Shown here: positions 61,901 to 62,083 of the stretch, piece by piece | Numbering within the stretch: position 1 is the first letter of the stretch | Layout of the letters: each line of letters begins with the position of its first letter | Origin: Pseudohalocynthiibacter aestuariivivens | GTDB lineage: Bacteria > Pseudomonadota > Alphaproteobacteria > Rhodobacterales > Rhodobacteraceae | Direction: 5' to 3' | Length of the DNA stretch: 62,083 nucleotides | Assembly: GCF_011040495.1 (NCBI RefSeq) | Contig: NZ_CP049043.1 | Span: forward strand, 1 to 62,083 | Program-made: the position numbers and the translations under genes | The notes under the pieces: model-generated | Databases searched by the model: none | What the model was told of the DNA's origin: nothing | The model's input: only the letters and a program-made list of their open reading frames with translations

Positions 61901-62083
61901 CAGAACCGCCTGAACAGTCAGGCAACCGTGGATTCATGGCTTGCCGGTAAAACCGTGGAGGCGCGCACAGAGATTTCTGTCGGCGGGGCAATCGGCAGCT
62001 TTGCGATTGCCGAGTTGAAAAAGCGTATTCCGTCGATCCTGAAATACATTCAGGCCAATCTGCTGACCTATAGTTTCGAGCTG
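34985..62083 (+). CDS. Giant LEPR-XLL multidomain surface protein, at least 9033 residues, 3' end outside window
   Basis: One frame runs without a stop from just after TAA 34976 to the window edge: 27,099 bases from GTG 34985. A TTG at 35009, 8 bases after GGAAGA, is an alternative start. After a basic N-terminus comes METYEPRLLLSADL (residues 56-69), the LEPR-XLL motif found at the start of giant exported proteins. Domains follow in order: about 17 PPC-like beta units (about 63-1832), about 17 CARDB-like units (about 1841-4042), PPC and TIG-like parts, a beta-propeller (about 4890-5220), an SbsA-like Ig domain, nine He_PIG-like repeats (about 5446-6336), an Rhs-like segment (about 6540-6780), a dockerin (about 6890), bacterial Ig parts, a YVTN-like propeller (about 7640-8045) and an alpha/beta-hydrolase-like domain (about 8290-8450). 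No transmembrane helix is obvious. Likely a surface adhesin or matrix protein; the exact role is unknown. Confidence 0.93.
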   Translation, partial: MKRWKNSRLFDAPDGIRGDGPLHDSGARARGKETPKSSTSLDGTHLRGTVSRRVLMETYEPRLLLSADLFPIAGTISAPGEEDSYQITFAEPARVSFDNLTPSELSWRLQGPGDVDVGSALNRADGSSRHAPAVLDVARGTYTLSVFGTESQTGDYEFLLNDLSDDPALPIGTPQAVSLLRGTESRAFTFDGAAGQFFNLQLSDVSNQSAGTISLITPTGSVLRSANFNNTNVTLTETGQYTLLVEGGITGTDPVSLTMTATLGSDEPREYAFGTTASDTLDTPGERHVHHFTLATDASVALSGSASFGAPAWVLHGKAGQIATGFQLPGVTSPQMFDLQAGEYWLVTYGYQGRVGAYDFQMVQDGAFAGTPVNATEFAATLGAPLNGTFTGTAGEEHRYAFTVGANTNVTLEVLDRNADIEMVLEGVGGNVFSVNRSFYPSYVRDFGSLTPGTYWLTVRAQTDAAGAYMLRLQDIAADSDPITLGTPFVVALEADRAVEVRTVDLLAGDRIFFDLTDFQASVGNTNSFRVDLFAPDGSFLESFTQSVTSGEAEVVPVDGTYRIEFRRDDNARIERIEATLHIANAIELPMALDTPTTVILDTPGKIVDYVIDVDAPTNVMFDMRRSLDNSGAMNARLIDPDGNSVFSQSVFAGTDFMRAQVYAGRYILRMTMSDDETGTAEIALLDDRSAPIVVRGVEQTGSIDPGESMRRWVIDATAGQRTVFEFSEFAGKTTFYNPRFRVFSPDGREVADISFNGGILSFDAPRDGRYLISLDPYQGQASPITYAFTARNAPYVQMPMTLNTQIDGSIAVPLGRTDYAFTLTERKNLYFDALSNSNARVTIIDSDGTTVAGLNTDFNVFNGGGRAFDLIQGDYLLRIEPDGNGIIDYSFVLRDLSIGTVVPMGDVITRTMDQNATVLHVDFLEPGMYYIDGQANSGNAYWQLLNRYGDLSFGPVAGGADMSFLVNRPGRFTLILDERPDRPGGSEVTFRITKSTTTTRAITPGTPVTGTIDAPGNTVRHTFTVNSQQRLSFKVETWIAGLTYRLERNGVPVTDAVVFNRSTFDLAQMDLISGDYALVVEGVGAFTGDYRFELLDFADAVVLADNVSPGLITVAPPTGGHVYRWDGTAGQIVEFDRLSVSNNFSFAMYDPDGGRLFEFNSLRDVPNIHLRKTGAYYIIISGYATNTGDNGSYAFAMRETGTIAAEPPTGTPLALGQVAVGTLGDAGTPDSYLITLTQPTRLIMDGQTNSSIIRLTLRDTLGQIMAPRQIYLSSYDAYARSDRQTATATLDLPAGTYQVDVVSSTANDAYAFSFLNVDSGAPLPLNDTQTVLTDPANSTILFHFDAAEGEYVKLDMVNNGDDKRWHIIAPDGTEVSQGNFLVNTGFRANMAGRYVLVIDGHANETVPSTSEITRRDGTPRPITFGVPADVNLPGSGSIERYSFSLTEETALYFDSRFVNSNAINWRIYDTEGHEVAGVRIDNADGRDFILPAGDYQLVISTSRTADPFTFRLLDLGDTQAFTLGDVVTVSEPVATDRRVFSFEGVAGQDLIMDVLSFSQNISGGQYRLIGPDGREYSRRNLTDLGRNRLDQTGTWTLVMLPPTTRDGSNDYSFRLFAQQDVTQPLEFGERRQDTPPDVRARMIYTFTKDTAGEVYLDSLLNDSGALWYLQDATGAEVARRTFNSDTGNNSRFWLGAGDYRLVVQRTDDQVTELPFRLLDLASVPEITPGAPVTSTLNPGNVTQVFRFDGQAGQRFKLSLGQGTSYSAGFRLLGPDGQEVLAESNSISDHDPFTLHQTGTYVLLIEGRVHLTEPQTFNLNLIETPRRMAAPASSTVRVAPDLVPSNVAVSAAGVVQAGQAITVSWTVTNAGAAGAVPGRDRVILRRADTGEIVGVRVTAAGGAVLGAGASTTRQATLSLPSGALGAGDLIAEVEVDIANDVDETNGGLAGEQNNIATLSFTALNDQLADLVVENIRTEPATGYKPGDTVTVRWTLRNAGGAAVTQAFSDQVRLRNLTPFNTPTLDVQSLVYDPATSGAIAPNGTVERSAVITWPDGVPGTGTMGFEITTDLDNAVPEDNDASTGETNNTTVFEVINAPDLVIENLAISTADPQAGGTVTFTWTIRNNGNTDLLVPYRSLVQVTNIDERHTSTNQRIDFEAEAGVLLPAGATRARSFTAQLPDGADGTGNLRFRLYVDNGSSPSVTEVNADGDAENNNFGEIFFTAREQTYPDLTITAPVVTGAAVAGRMVQVDWRVTNSGNAAAGARTDRLILSVDDQLGNADDIVLDSVTRAALAQGASDDVSFNASLPGDQVGDFHLFVVTDADNAVIEGDGEDNNAAGPTAITIVPGASADLVVEAVAGPNAASWGEVVPVSWRVGNDGAEASTANWVDRVYLSADGTFDAGDILLAEVAAPTAPLAPGGSYTASANVSIPPNLTGAYRLIVLTDADNAQAEGLNEGNNEGLALEPVAISAVPAADLVVRNVEGPNEGSPGDVVTITWRTENTGEAPARAPFTDRVYLTRTGTTSGAWQLGNFTHTTGFDPGQGADVSLDVTLPSLAEGTWTFMVVTDIHGQVFEAGRENNATLDDDPFGLATPDFQVTNVSAPDTTTSDEVITVSWTVENAGFGNAVAGRVDRILLSRDGIADGNDIVLHTSGARGAMAAGDTDMQSADVRIPIDAQGDWQIIVVADATDRNEEQDFENNNELARALSVQLTDFADLAVTEVTAPPLTVADPAVITVGWRVSNISDTQGKETGWTDRVWASKDDILGDADDILLGSFLRDGGLAPGTSYVRSEAINLPAAFSERLKIYVVADATNLVFEDGNKDNNRGVNPDYTDVAVRPYADLKVTAIEAAPAGVSGTDLQVKWTVRNDGIGVTDRTSWSDQIRLSRNPDGSGSVASIRYTHLGSMQVGDTYERTAVIRVPNGVAGQLYVSVEVADIGAPYEFVFGDNNVSDRVPTTITLAPTPDLQVSDIATVETSPEGEIIDVAWRVSNAGAAPLDGSWTDRLVLVPIDTSKPSITVGTFTNTRALAVGQSYQRTERFRLPTKIEGAYRLTVVTNYNRGIYEEGAAADNNTGTDDRPLTVTLNPRPNLQVASVVIAPQVSAGGSQQATFEIINQGGVAATGAWQDSVYLSLDDKLSSDDVLISRTGNPLALDPGESYTVTSDIGTVPLRWSGDAYVIVSADSNARVDEYPLEGDNQRAEKFNVTALPRPDLVTGSVVAPAQAVYGSEIEVRYRVTNRGAGDTLDDTWRDTIWIARDPRRPNTSAFVDVDGADFLKGNSARLLGSVTHRGGLAVGESYEMTVRVRIPADLPSGQYFITPWSDSYDVVAEDTLAININPDDPNELDNNNYKGRAIDILGYTPVRPDLVISDVTSAAPAFAGTDQLTVGWTVANDGLAGTPDSWIDRVYLSDNAVLGAPGETLWHLGDVRREGGIAPGESYRASATFDLPPSGVGQYVHVITDASVRGRQAVVEEDESNNIASGDADVTNAPADLRVIAVSAAPGATSGEPLEVTWTVRNDGAAVWDGTQYWRDAVWLSRDPVFDRNRATYLGGVVHQNISGLAAGASYTETTQVTLPPGTDGDYFLHVATDVANYGKTPNSEVLSGLIDKARGFYASSVFEDENDPTGNWGRGSVDITYAEPDLVVSAFDVPANAASGGQLAITYTVTNQGSRATRESRWYDRFFISVDGALDPQDHMIGEFRRDDPLGIGESYTETVLIDLPLGLEGDYTIVMETDATSDEGGTYHASTIRAGLRGLRITSDDVDEFAGEGNNRASAPIAVEAAETADLVVSALTLPQRGVTGQPLNVSYAISNSGVRTTGGGWRDLVYLSRDESLDPKTDFFLGFHDHRTALEPGEVREVDLATRLPKGLSGSYFVFVLSDPVSGNSPSGNVFEDGAETNIRASAQPLLIEQEPPADLIASDVAIGGGSAPGDPVTVNWTVTNQSAAEAKGRWSDAVYLSRDGNWDIGDTFLGRFEHSGGLAAGGSYAGNLTADLPILGDGAWRVLVRTDARNEVFEAAFEANNTTAGANPINVESPLIPLGIDQIVPLDGASERLYRINVPAGETLRVSLSGGDPSVPNEVFVKAGSPPSQSDFDASHDTVFGTRQEAIISSTEPGIYYILVRSFGGDDATPETDHVLRAEVLPFQILAVSPDQGGSARFVTMTIDGAGILPGAVVKLSRPGQAEFLPVSLKRIDATRVIATFDLAGAEHGLYDVIVTNADGAEAILPYRYLVERQVERDVTVGLGGPRVVPAGQAGFYSVVVDSLTNVDTPYVHFTFGAPEIGTSDMVYGLPFLQFGTNVGDGSDAPADGLTGAQSGVNLGGQLLAPGYAFDLAAEGQAQMTFSVQTYPGLQALIDRDFEGIRAYLYNRFPDLEEADALAGGVDALLAVDPLIHEIFTDPGFEVISGDLPWYLPFQFNVVAAATPMTRDEFVAAQTAEAEKLRQAVLADAAASPALQTLAADAGAWTDGFLAALETAGLLRGEADAPPVFEQTRVTSLIAQLSQGLLLGPAGDEVRSEGDLVDFYAQVRAWYGSTPDQMAPIDRYDIRNPPQGLPFDVPVAALPDFADYDQGLSRPTTFTAFNVYSPWLGEGAINLPDFGSDATTSELEVLDLDRFREIAGVAQGEGAAWLRGPVGAGDDNWVPDDVALPHEVGFALDEASPRPARELRIVTTLDAGLDPRSFRLGGLSLGDLNVQVPPGRLVYQTDIDLSATRGFVLRVSAGIDLDSRTATWLVQAIDADTGELLEGEGVNGLLRPGETGSVRYTVQADADAASGREISAEARVILDVSAPEDTDPYTYRIDQGAPITTYDARRIPGTTDYRITWSATDEAGGSGVRDANIYVSLDNGDFRIVAQNEATGDFTYTAPEGSHVDVLVLARDMAGNRDAPPPGIAASGDLGQETVDLGGSDVGASTAAAPLPVADDALPDPVNALFVQALEGVPATISPLRPGVFATAIAPFAFEAFIDTLPGSQGGIGALAVLGLADGSVLYSGGPDRAWLYRVDAEGVGGQEPLSRLGQPIYDLAQAPDGRLWATSGGGALLELNADTGEIIGQYGDGITQSVTVGTDGTIYVSTGDGVAIFDAATETFTAFSDVRVDDLAIAPDGSLWGTSWPDRGRVLRFGTDGQAEIITEVPSPLDSITFGTAGTEFAGLALLTSVRDGTGTMALSRIFALDVASHQIVTVAAAPIRGEGITALADGRVIIAHGTGLDVLRPLYAPQVIASTFTDGQITSQPVASFSFRFDDDMATVGDGSVLDPANFALIDGNGEILPITSVDYDTDLREVTLRFAALPRGIYAVSIAADVQSARGVAMGAPHTIEFTRLQDVTANVEITYQNTRFDRATGTATYEVIVTNTGSRPLLAPLQLTLDTADPTGTGTPLNGVRANNIWLIDLTDAIGEDGILSPGESATARAVTLLLDAGQRGAFQHGVRILPGSNTAPVILEDMPTEAEVGTEYSHTFQAADLEGDSIGFVLVSGPEGMVLDATTGLLTWTPDENAASTSPVVVRAYDDAGGFGEVTWEITIAEGLNSAPNLEQPASLIELFEGEQMRLPFLAFDNDLDLLLLFADNLPRGAFLDQDRQELVWTPQPGQRGLYQGVTIGVSDGAAQTTASFDILVRPGNAAPVVATPLPLEGREGDPLRIALSATDPEGGVLRYSAPVLPAGASINADTGVLEWTPGYTQVGNYEVPVDVTDGSGTTRVVLHINIANANGAPVMQGFDDWTLTEGQGLFFRTNALDPDNPDYILPERGSDGELLHYEGSQRESVTYQMTGLPTGASYDAGTGQFMWQTGFADAGRYVMRLTATDDGDGTGVAATRSIDITINVEDLNRAPELPDLPNRSVAGGGVIEIPLTSVDPDGNLLRFEATATRAAGADQLNLDPTPVPLDGSSPFGELITGAGGDVTLRLAPTELDRGDWRIDLRVEDDGNGTAANAQRDEGSFVLTVEATNLGPTLAPVGGLVAVPGQELVYEFVATDADRDPLTFGITGLPAGAVITPGSTYGRAVLRWTPVAGDIGTHTLTLNVTDTGAGVPADALSDTLVIPVTVRAVNGGPILQPIGNPTVAELATLTLAVSAADPEGDPLTYSATGLPSGASIDPLTGIISFTPHSFQSGDYEDIVISVTDGHTVANETITLTVTNTNRAPIFVQTPPQTGREGAEFGFRLLAGDIDGDGVVFEPVGALPAGATLDPITGEFRWTPGYAQAGTYTIKVRVRDAAGATSEQDVAVNVLNRNRAPVLSLQNRAVVLGETLEYQVNATDPDADDVLILGAENLPDTASFDPATGILTFRPELGDLGDNVVRITAFDGTDVVARNMVLRVTRTPQLPIAVLDVTPRFPARPGQTVTLSVAGSGFVPVVSYRLLIDGQEVALSNLNRASFVPDAPGRVTAVLEVTDADGRIGTTTKIIAVRDATDRVAPALALNTANGAVLPAGPVIGSVTDPSLDSWRAILVPATGGPAILLGAGNGAVTNGAIGQLDPGLVQSGFYTLRLEAVDVAGLSSVLERQVEVLPAPSATLRRAEVDARVELGGVTLDLTRNYDARGAGKPGDFGAGWTAGWTDLQLDAGPAKAQNRALQEGDRVHLTAPDGTRLVFTAVFETERIAGLDRAILRFTSPTAGYTLSHDGPLLTESNGGLYSVVSGLPYTPFGRGGEVLTLKQPDGTIWHADGSGSVKAVETARGRLIIADSGIIASDGSAVQVVSNPLGGIAGLSLPDGSRRIYLYDDAGRLSFAGGSGGDAPMLYAYEAGAAGRLIAATGPGGAHYTYGSDGSVTSNAAMHHFGTIAEATPRTVVLAAGDSDGSTLAIRTSELDTANGRIVVRVAIDGPAPAGLTLSGMDPVSVQRSGGTTVALFAVEASGLFGLELTGGDAGSYRIAISAAGDLNGDGAVNGTDLGAQDAAPTDINGDGIADAADRALLLQNFGLLPNAAPVLTPQAQKTYADLAIDIPLGTMASDAEGDPIFYEIIGAVGGTAVLTADGRSIRFTPEAGRTDPGRVIVRASDGYRSSGAQTLAIDISGAALESIDFSTRTPYLADGQRLDFDITGSFADGGTADLPEGFVTVDFADPSVARLRAGQLEGLGDGFSLLTATRGAVTAATVVRSGKQTDYDEALITYGADVYPDAVVVTEGAERQLLLFDPFDENVIQTRGDEVQKFVVNGDIVEVTADGRIIGKAVGETIVQVIYRATELLVPVQVRAPIVGDNVPVGREGGIVQNADGYQVAIAEDALPRDTEITIETLSQADLDVPPLPTGVGYEFASAFRLDTGDAPMRIPAQLAIPTNLAAGTKVAFYRVTDFVTETGLVKGYQEVETGFIGTDGMARTTSPPFDGIQAAGEYVMATIDQALVQQVGYTAEVRGKNATDAVQASSFVTSQGGLGGVFMGAVNAGGNMVMNLPRTVSGIITTVFNADTFAYIGEKVLQIIEGVGDLVISIVGSAAADAIAGTAPVITSTTTLLTGQTADSAVVDPRLEIRGNRLAAPAGSTNPLPTWVVFGVFDRDELQEAMLEAGEAEDKPVLRAKSSGGVAVRADYRNEGGEDILTVRPPRDVAVSSVVVVRPDSAFQSYGFAPTPTKYATGTSTGGGYRDVTWEFSEAAQIRGREDDTFVAVERGIEQPEGANVTITYGHLDQLAVIREVDDGAGNILPGLVARIPIGYLDQNGETIPAKGSARPDKVVLTQDATRLYVGLTGAGGIAVVDAVMYRQIDVNPDDETRINFIEMDGARIGEIFLDRANNFLIATDTLKPVLYFVGIDPEDPATYHKLVMTKTLDEDWPITSATLTPDFSQVIVTQADRSDPGGNGRAAIYDLAALMTPNAPVTPLFEFGRRGAGNGTFMRNPTGVQTRIAIEDNQVKAIVMDGGRQNGATGSSGAYNGNIAVLNRDVRTGKWSVEENVSFNFPLGADHDAGTDPFDIADPTDIVFSNDGKTAFVLGQRRFDERFVERNPNLSDNNPENRYQNNPAGTNIAIIKNLLGTSRGQTPTVVAATRGIPNSWGTDIGLSSDGEYLYMSGGRLGNVLAYRIDEIVELIENEDAKPLFYDYPIDDIQSSGNRPLDLLRQGFNAAIDARAAYGRFLGIGGLYIGPYKDGIGRRHAPILTGGVTRAVAESRSIINLAPEGISGDLNVTGGTGSINLPRYAGVQNPQPTFHFELTDLDEVVEVVFTLAVAAPDKGLYVGDTTATQIEALKKLGYVDSRLDGAPLTDTLKVEGNRNRIYTRTISREEILADYADGKFQVTLPPSTVLTRGQQYYWGVETVLQGSNNHPRTATLEASLVIEPDKPAPGETYAGVTVVTHGMSPPIFGPNVDETSMFNLAQSIATASDGAVLVYDPGIGTDGGRRLGNWITVRGDPHTASSIVLVTDWIDASSVNDTGFAEAAADAFYADIIDLDKNELNGLLASPLHFIGQDRGAAVNSEIVQRLLAQQDPETLGDIHVTTIDPGTVQPQMKVPIADFLGAIEDMSKLVAVGFFTYGVATTFGTIASYGTLAPVTVLPTVTAFRNAKAAKDFADKVAAAKTVVTRLGFDVLDYTNFQDPKVINWKGVDFADNYYQQAVDPKRAISFSWRGAALDSADVNLNLTGLPGFFEDDALPDFSFGLINRTQLGMGVRTVNARAVGWYLGTADLGAEIYTGVGAAPDNIWRQASDRFIETKTAFPPPGDLWNIGKLARYYDDPAEPIPADIAKDATGYDINLKSWYVAREFENRRTRTDAHAAVDNRAWEGVGTGWFYSSLGGGAELRRLINSTDREKYDPKVVQNATQGGQTEVIEEVFNGDFESTYRPFYGRVPVIGRSAYEIAGWSFHGGGIASEGNINPQADRFDAATLAQAIPFPGINSLTPHLNVAKLEAKFLDAYNRTSVTDGTNTALTKLKELVTFLMNETFAFDEGVGIVDALSKAKISEIPGLLTNFVTKSGTKLFDLIFGGGTIDILKEMALSDLANDAVKLRLSPPTPSSGFGAITWGGSSGLELQNRLNSQATVDSWLAGKTVEARTEISVGGAIGSFAIAELKKRIPSILKYIQANLLTYSFEL
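35162..35191 (+). other. LEPR-XLL N-terminal motif
   Basis: The translation EPRLLLSADL, preceded by RRVLMETY, matches the LEPR-XLL motif (EPR-x-LL-S/A-x-D) found about 30-70 residues from the start of very long surface proteins in Planctomycetes and some Proteobacteria. Its position ahead of the first beta unit suggests a sorting or processing signal; the mechanism has not been defined. Confidence 0.85.
35171..40480 (+). other. Array of about 17 PPC-like beta-domain repeats
   Basis: Units of about 100 residues begin at roughly 35171, 35489, 35795, 36093, 36428, 36750, 37056, 37373, 37682, 37983, 38297, 38617, 38948, 39245, 39550, 39860 and 40160. Each follows the pattern of bacterial pre-peptidase C-terminal domains: G-x-P-x-x-G-T-L, then Y-x-F-T-L, a DPDG turn, then L-x-A-G-x-Y-x-L. 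Protein sequence is conserved only at key sites, so these are old duplications, not recent DNA repeats. Confidence 0.7.
40506..47110 (+). other. Array of about 17 CARDB-like adhesion repeats
   Basis: Units of about 125-150 residues start with (A/P)DLVV and share V-x-W-T-V-x-N-x-G, a DRVYLS strand, L-x-x-G-x-S-Y and a final acidic E-x-x-E-x-N-N. This is the CARDB (cell-adhesion related, bacterial) pattern. The first reads PDLVPSNVAV and the last ADLIASDVAI. The acidic ends may bind calcium. Confidence 0.75.
51320..53990 (+). other. Nine He_PIG/cadherin-like Ig repeats
   Basis: Nine units of about 95 residues begin with N-x-A-P or a variant and contain DPEGDPL, LPxGAS-x-D-x-x-TG and a final W-TP or F-TP. 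This is the He_PIG pattern of putative Ig folds in surface proteins. Acidic DxDGD turns suggest calcium binding. Confidence 0.7.
54600..55335 (+). other. Rhs/YD-like segment in the giant protein
   Basis: LDLTRNYDARGAGKPGDFGAGW resembles the entry domain of Rhs/wall-associated proteins, with the two conserved halves LTRNYD and FGAGW split by a linker. Farther on, IYLYDDAGRLSFAGG resembles a YD repeat. Only a few YD units are present, so it is a short Rhs-type module rather than a complete toxin shell. Confidence 0.5.
55652..55790 (+). other. Dockerin type I-like domain in the giant LEPR-XLL protein
   Basis: Two DxNxDG-type calcium loops, GDLNGDGAVNGTDLG and TDINGDGIADAADR, are followed by helix LLLQNFG. 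The duplicated arrangement is that of a dockerin. The left giant protein has a cohesin-like region next to its own dockerin, so partner binding is possible but unproven. Confidence 0.65.
59866..60330 (+). other. Alpha/beta-hydrolase (lipase)-like domain with Asp at the nucleophile elbow
   Basis: TVVTHGMSPP opens the fold (oxyanion-hole HG) and LHFIGQDRGAAVNSEIVQRL matches the nucleophile elbow G-x-S-x-G of lipases, with Asp in place of Ser at residue about 8413. Haloalkane dehalogenases and epoxide hydrolases use Asp there, so activity is not excluded; a degenerate binding domain is the alternative. Confidence 0.5.

Overview
The window is GC-rich alphaproteobacterial DNA. Codon use, the homogentisate genes and a Rep/ParA/ParB replication module point to a Rhodobacteraceae (Roseobacter-group) bacterium. 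A replication initiator, an iteron-like array, parAB and a ccdAB-type toxin-antitoxin pair suggest a plasmid or chromid rather than the main chromosome. Family assignments are read from motifs by eye; no search was run.

Region 1 (1-14037, + strand) is a tightly coupled operon. It holds the 3' part of a giant multidomain surface-type protein (at least 2547 residues), a DUF3467 protein, a GAF-GAF-TM-HlyD fusion, a PqqD/RRE-like plus site-2-protease (M50) plus HlyD fusion, and a short SecA-like ATPase. The joins are ATGA or TGATG overlaps, or a few bases. This looks like a dedicated handling or export module for giant proteins.

Region 2 (14606-19644, + strand) holds three small membrane proteins followed by an APC-family permease and a terminator, two small membrane proteins of unknown role, and a formylglycine-type sulfatase/phosphonate monoester hydrolase broken by a one-base frameshift.

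Region 3 (19664-25322, - strand) is a catabolic operon in the order hmgA, fumarylacetoacetase-type hydrolase, metallo-beta-lactamase-fold protein, DinB-fold protein, FAD monooxygenase, DUF2783. It covers homogentisate ring cleavage and hydrolysis. No classical maleylacetoacetate isomerase is present, and the DinB-fold protein is a candidate for that step.

Region 4 (25404-33857) is the replicon backbone: ccdA/ccdB-type genes, a 1291-residue membrane-anchored TPR protein, a Rep_3-type initiator, an iteron-bearing intergenic region, parA and parB.

Region 5 (33941-62083) holds a small HlyD-type adaptor on the - strand and, diverging from it, one uninterrupted + strand frame from about 34985 to the right edge. 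That is at least 27.1 kb and about 9033 codons with no stop. It begins with a LEPR-XLL motif and carries about 17 PPC-like units, about 17 CARDB-like units, beta-propellers, nine He_PIG-like repeats, an Rhs-like segment, a dockerin and a lipase-like domain. Two giant proteins with a private SecA-like ATPase, an RRE/M50 membrane protease and three HlyD-type proteins on one replicon form the most notable system here.
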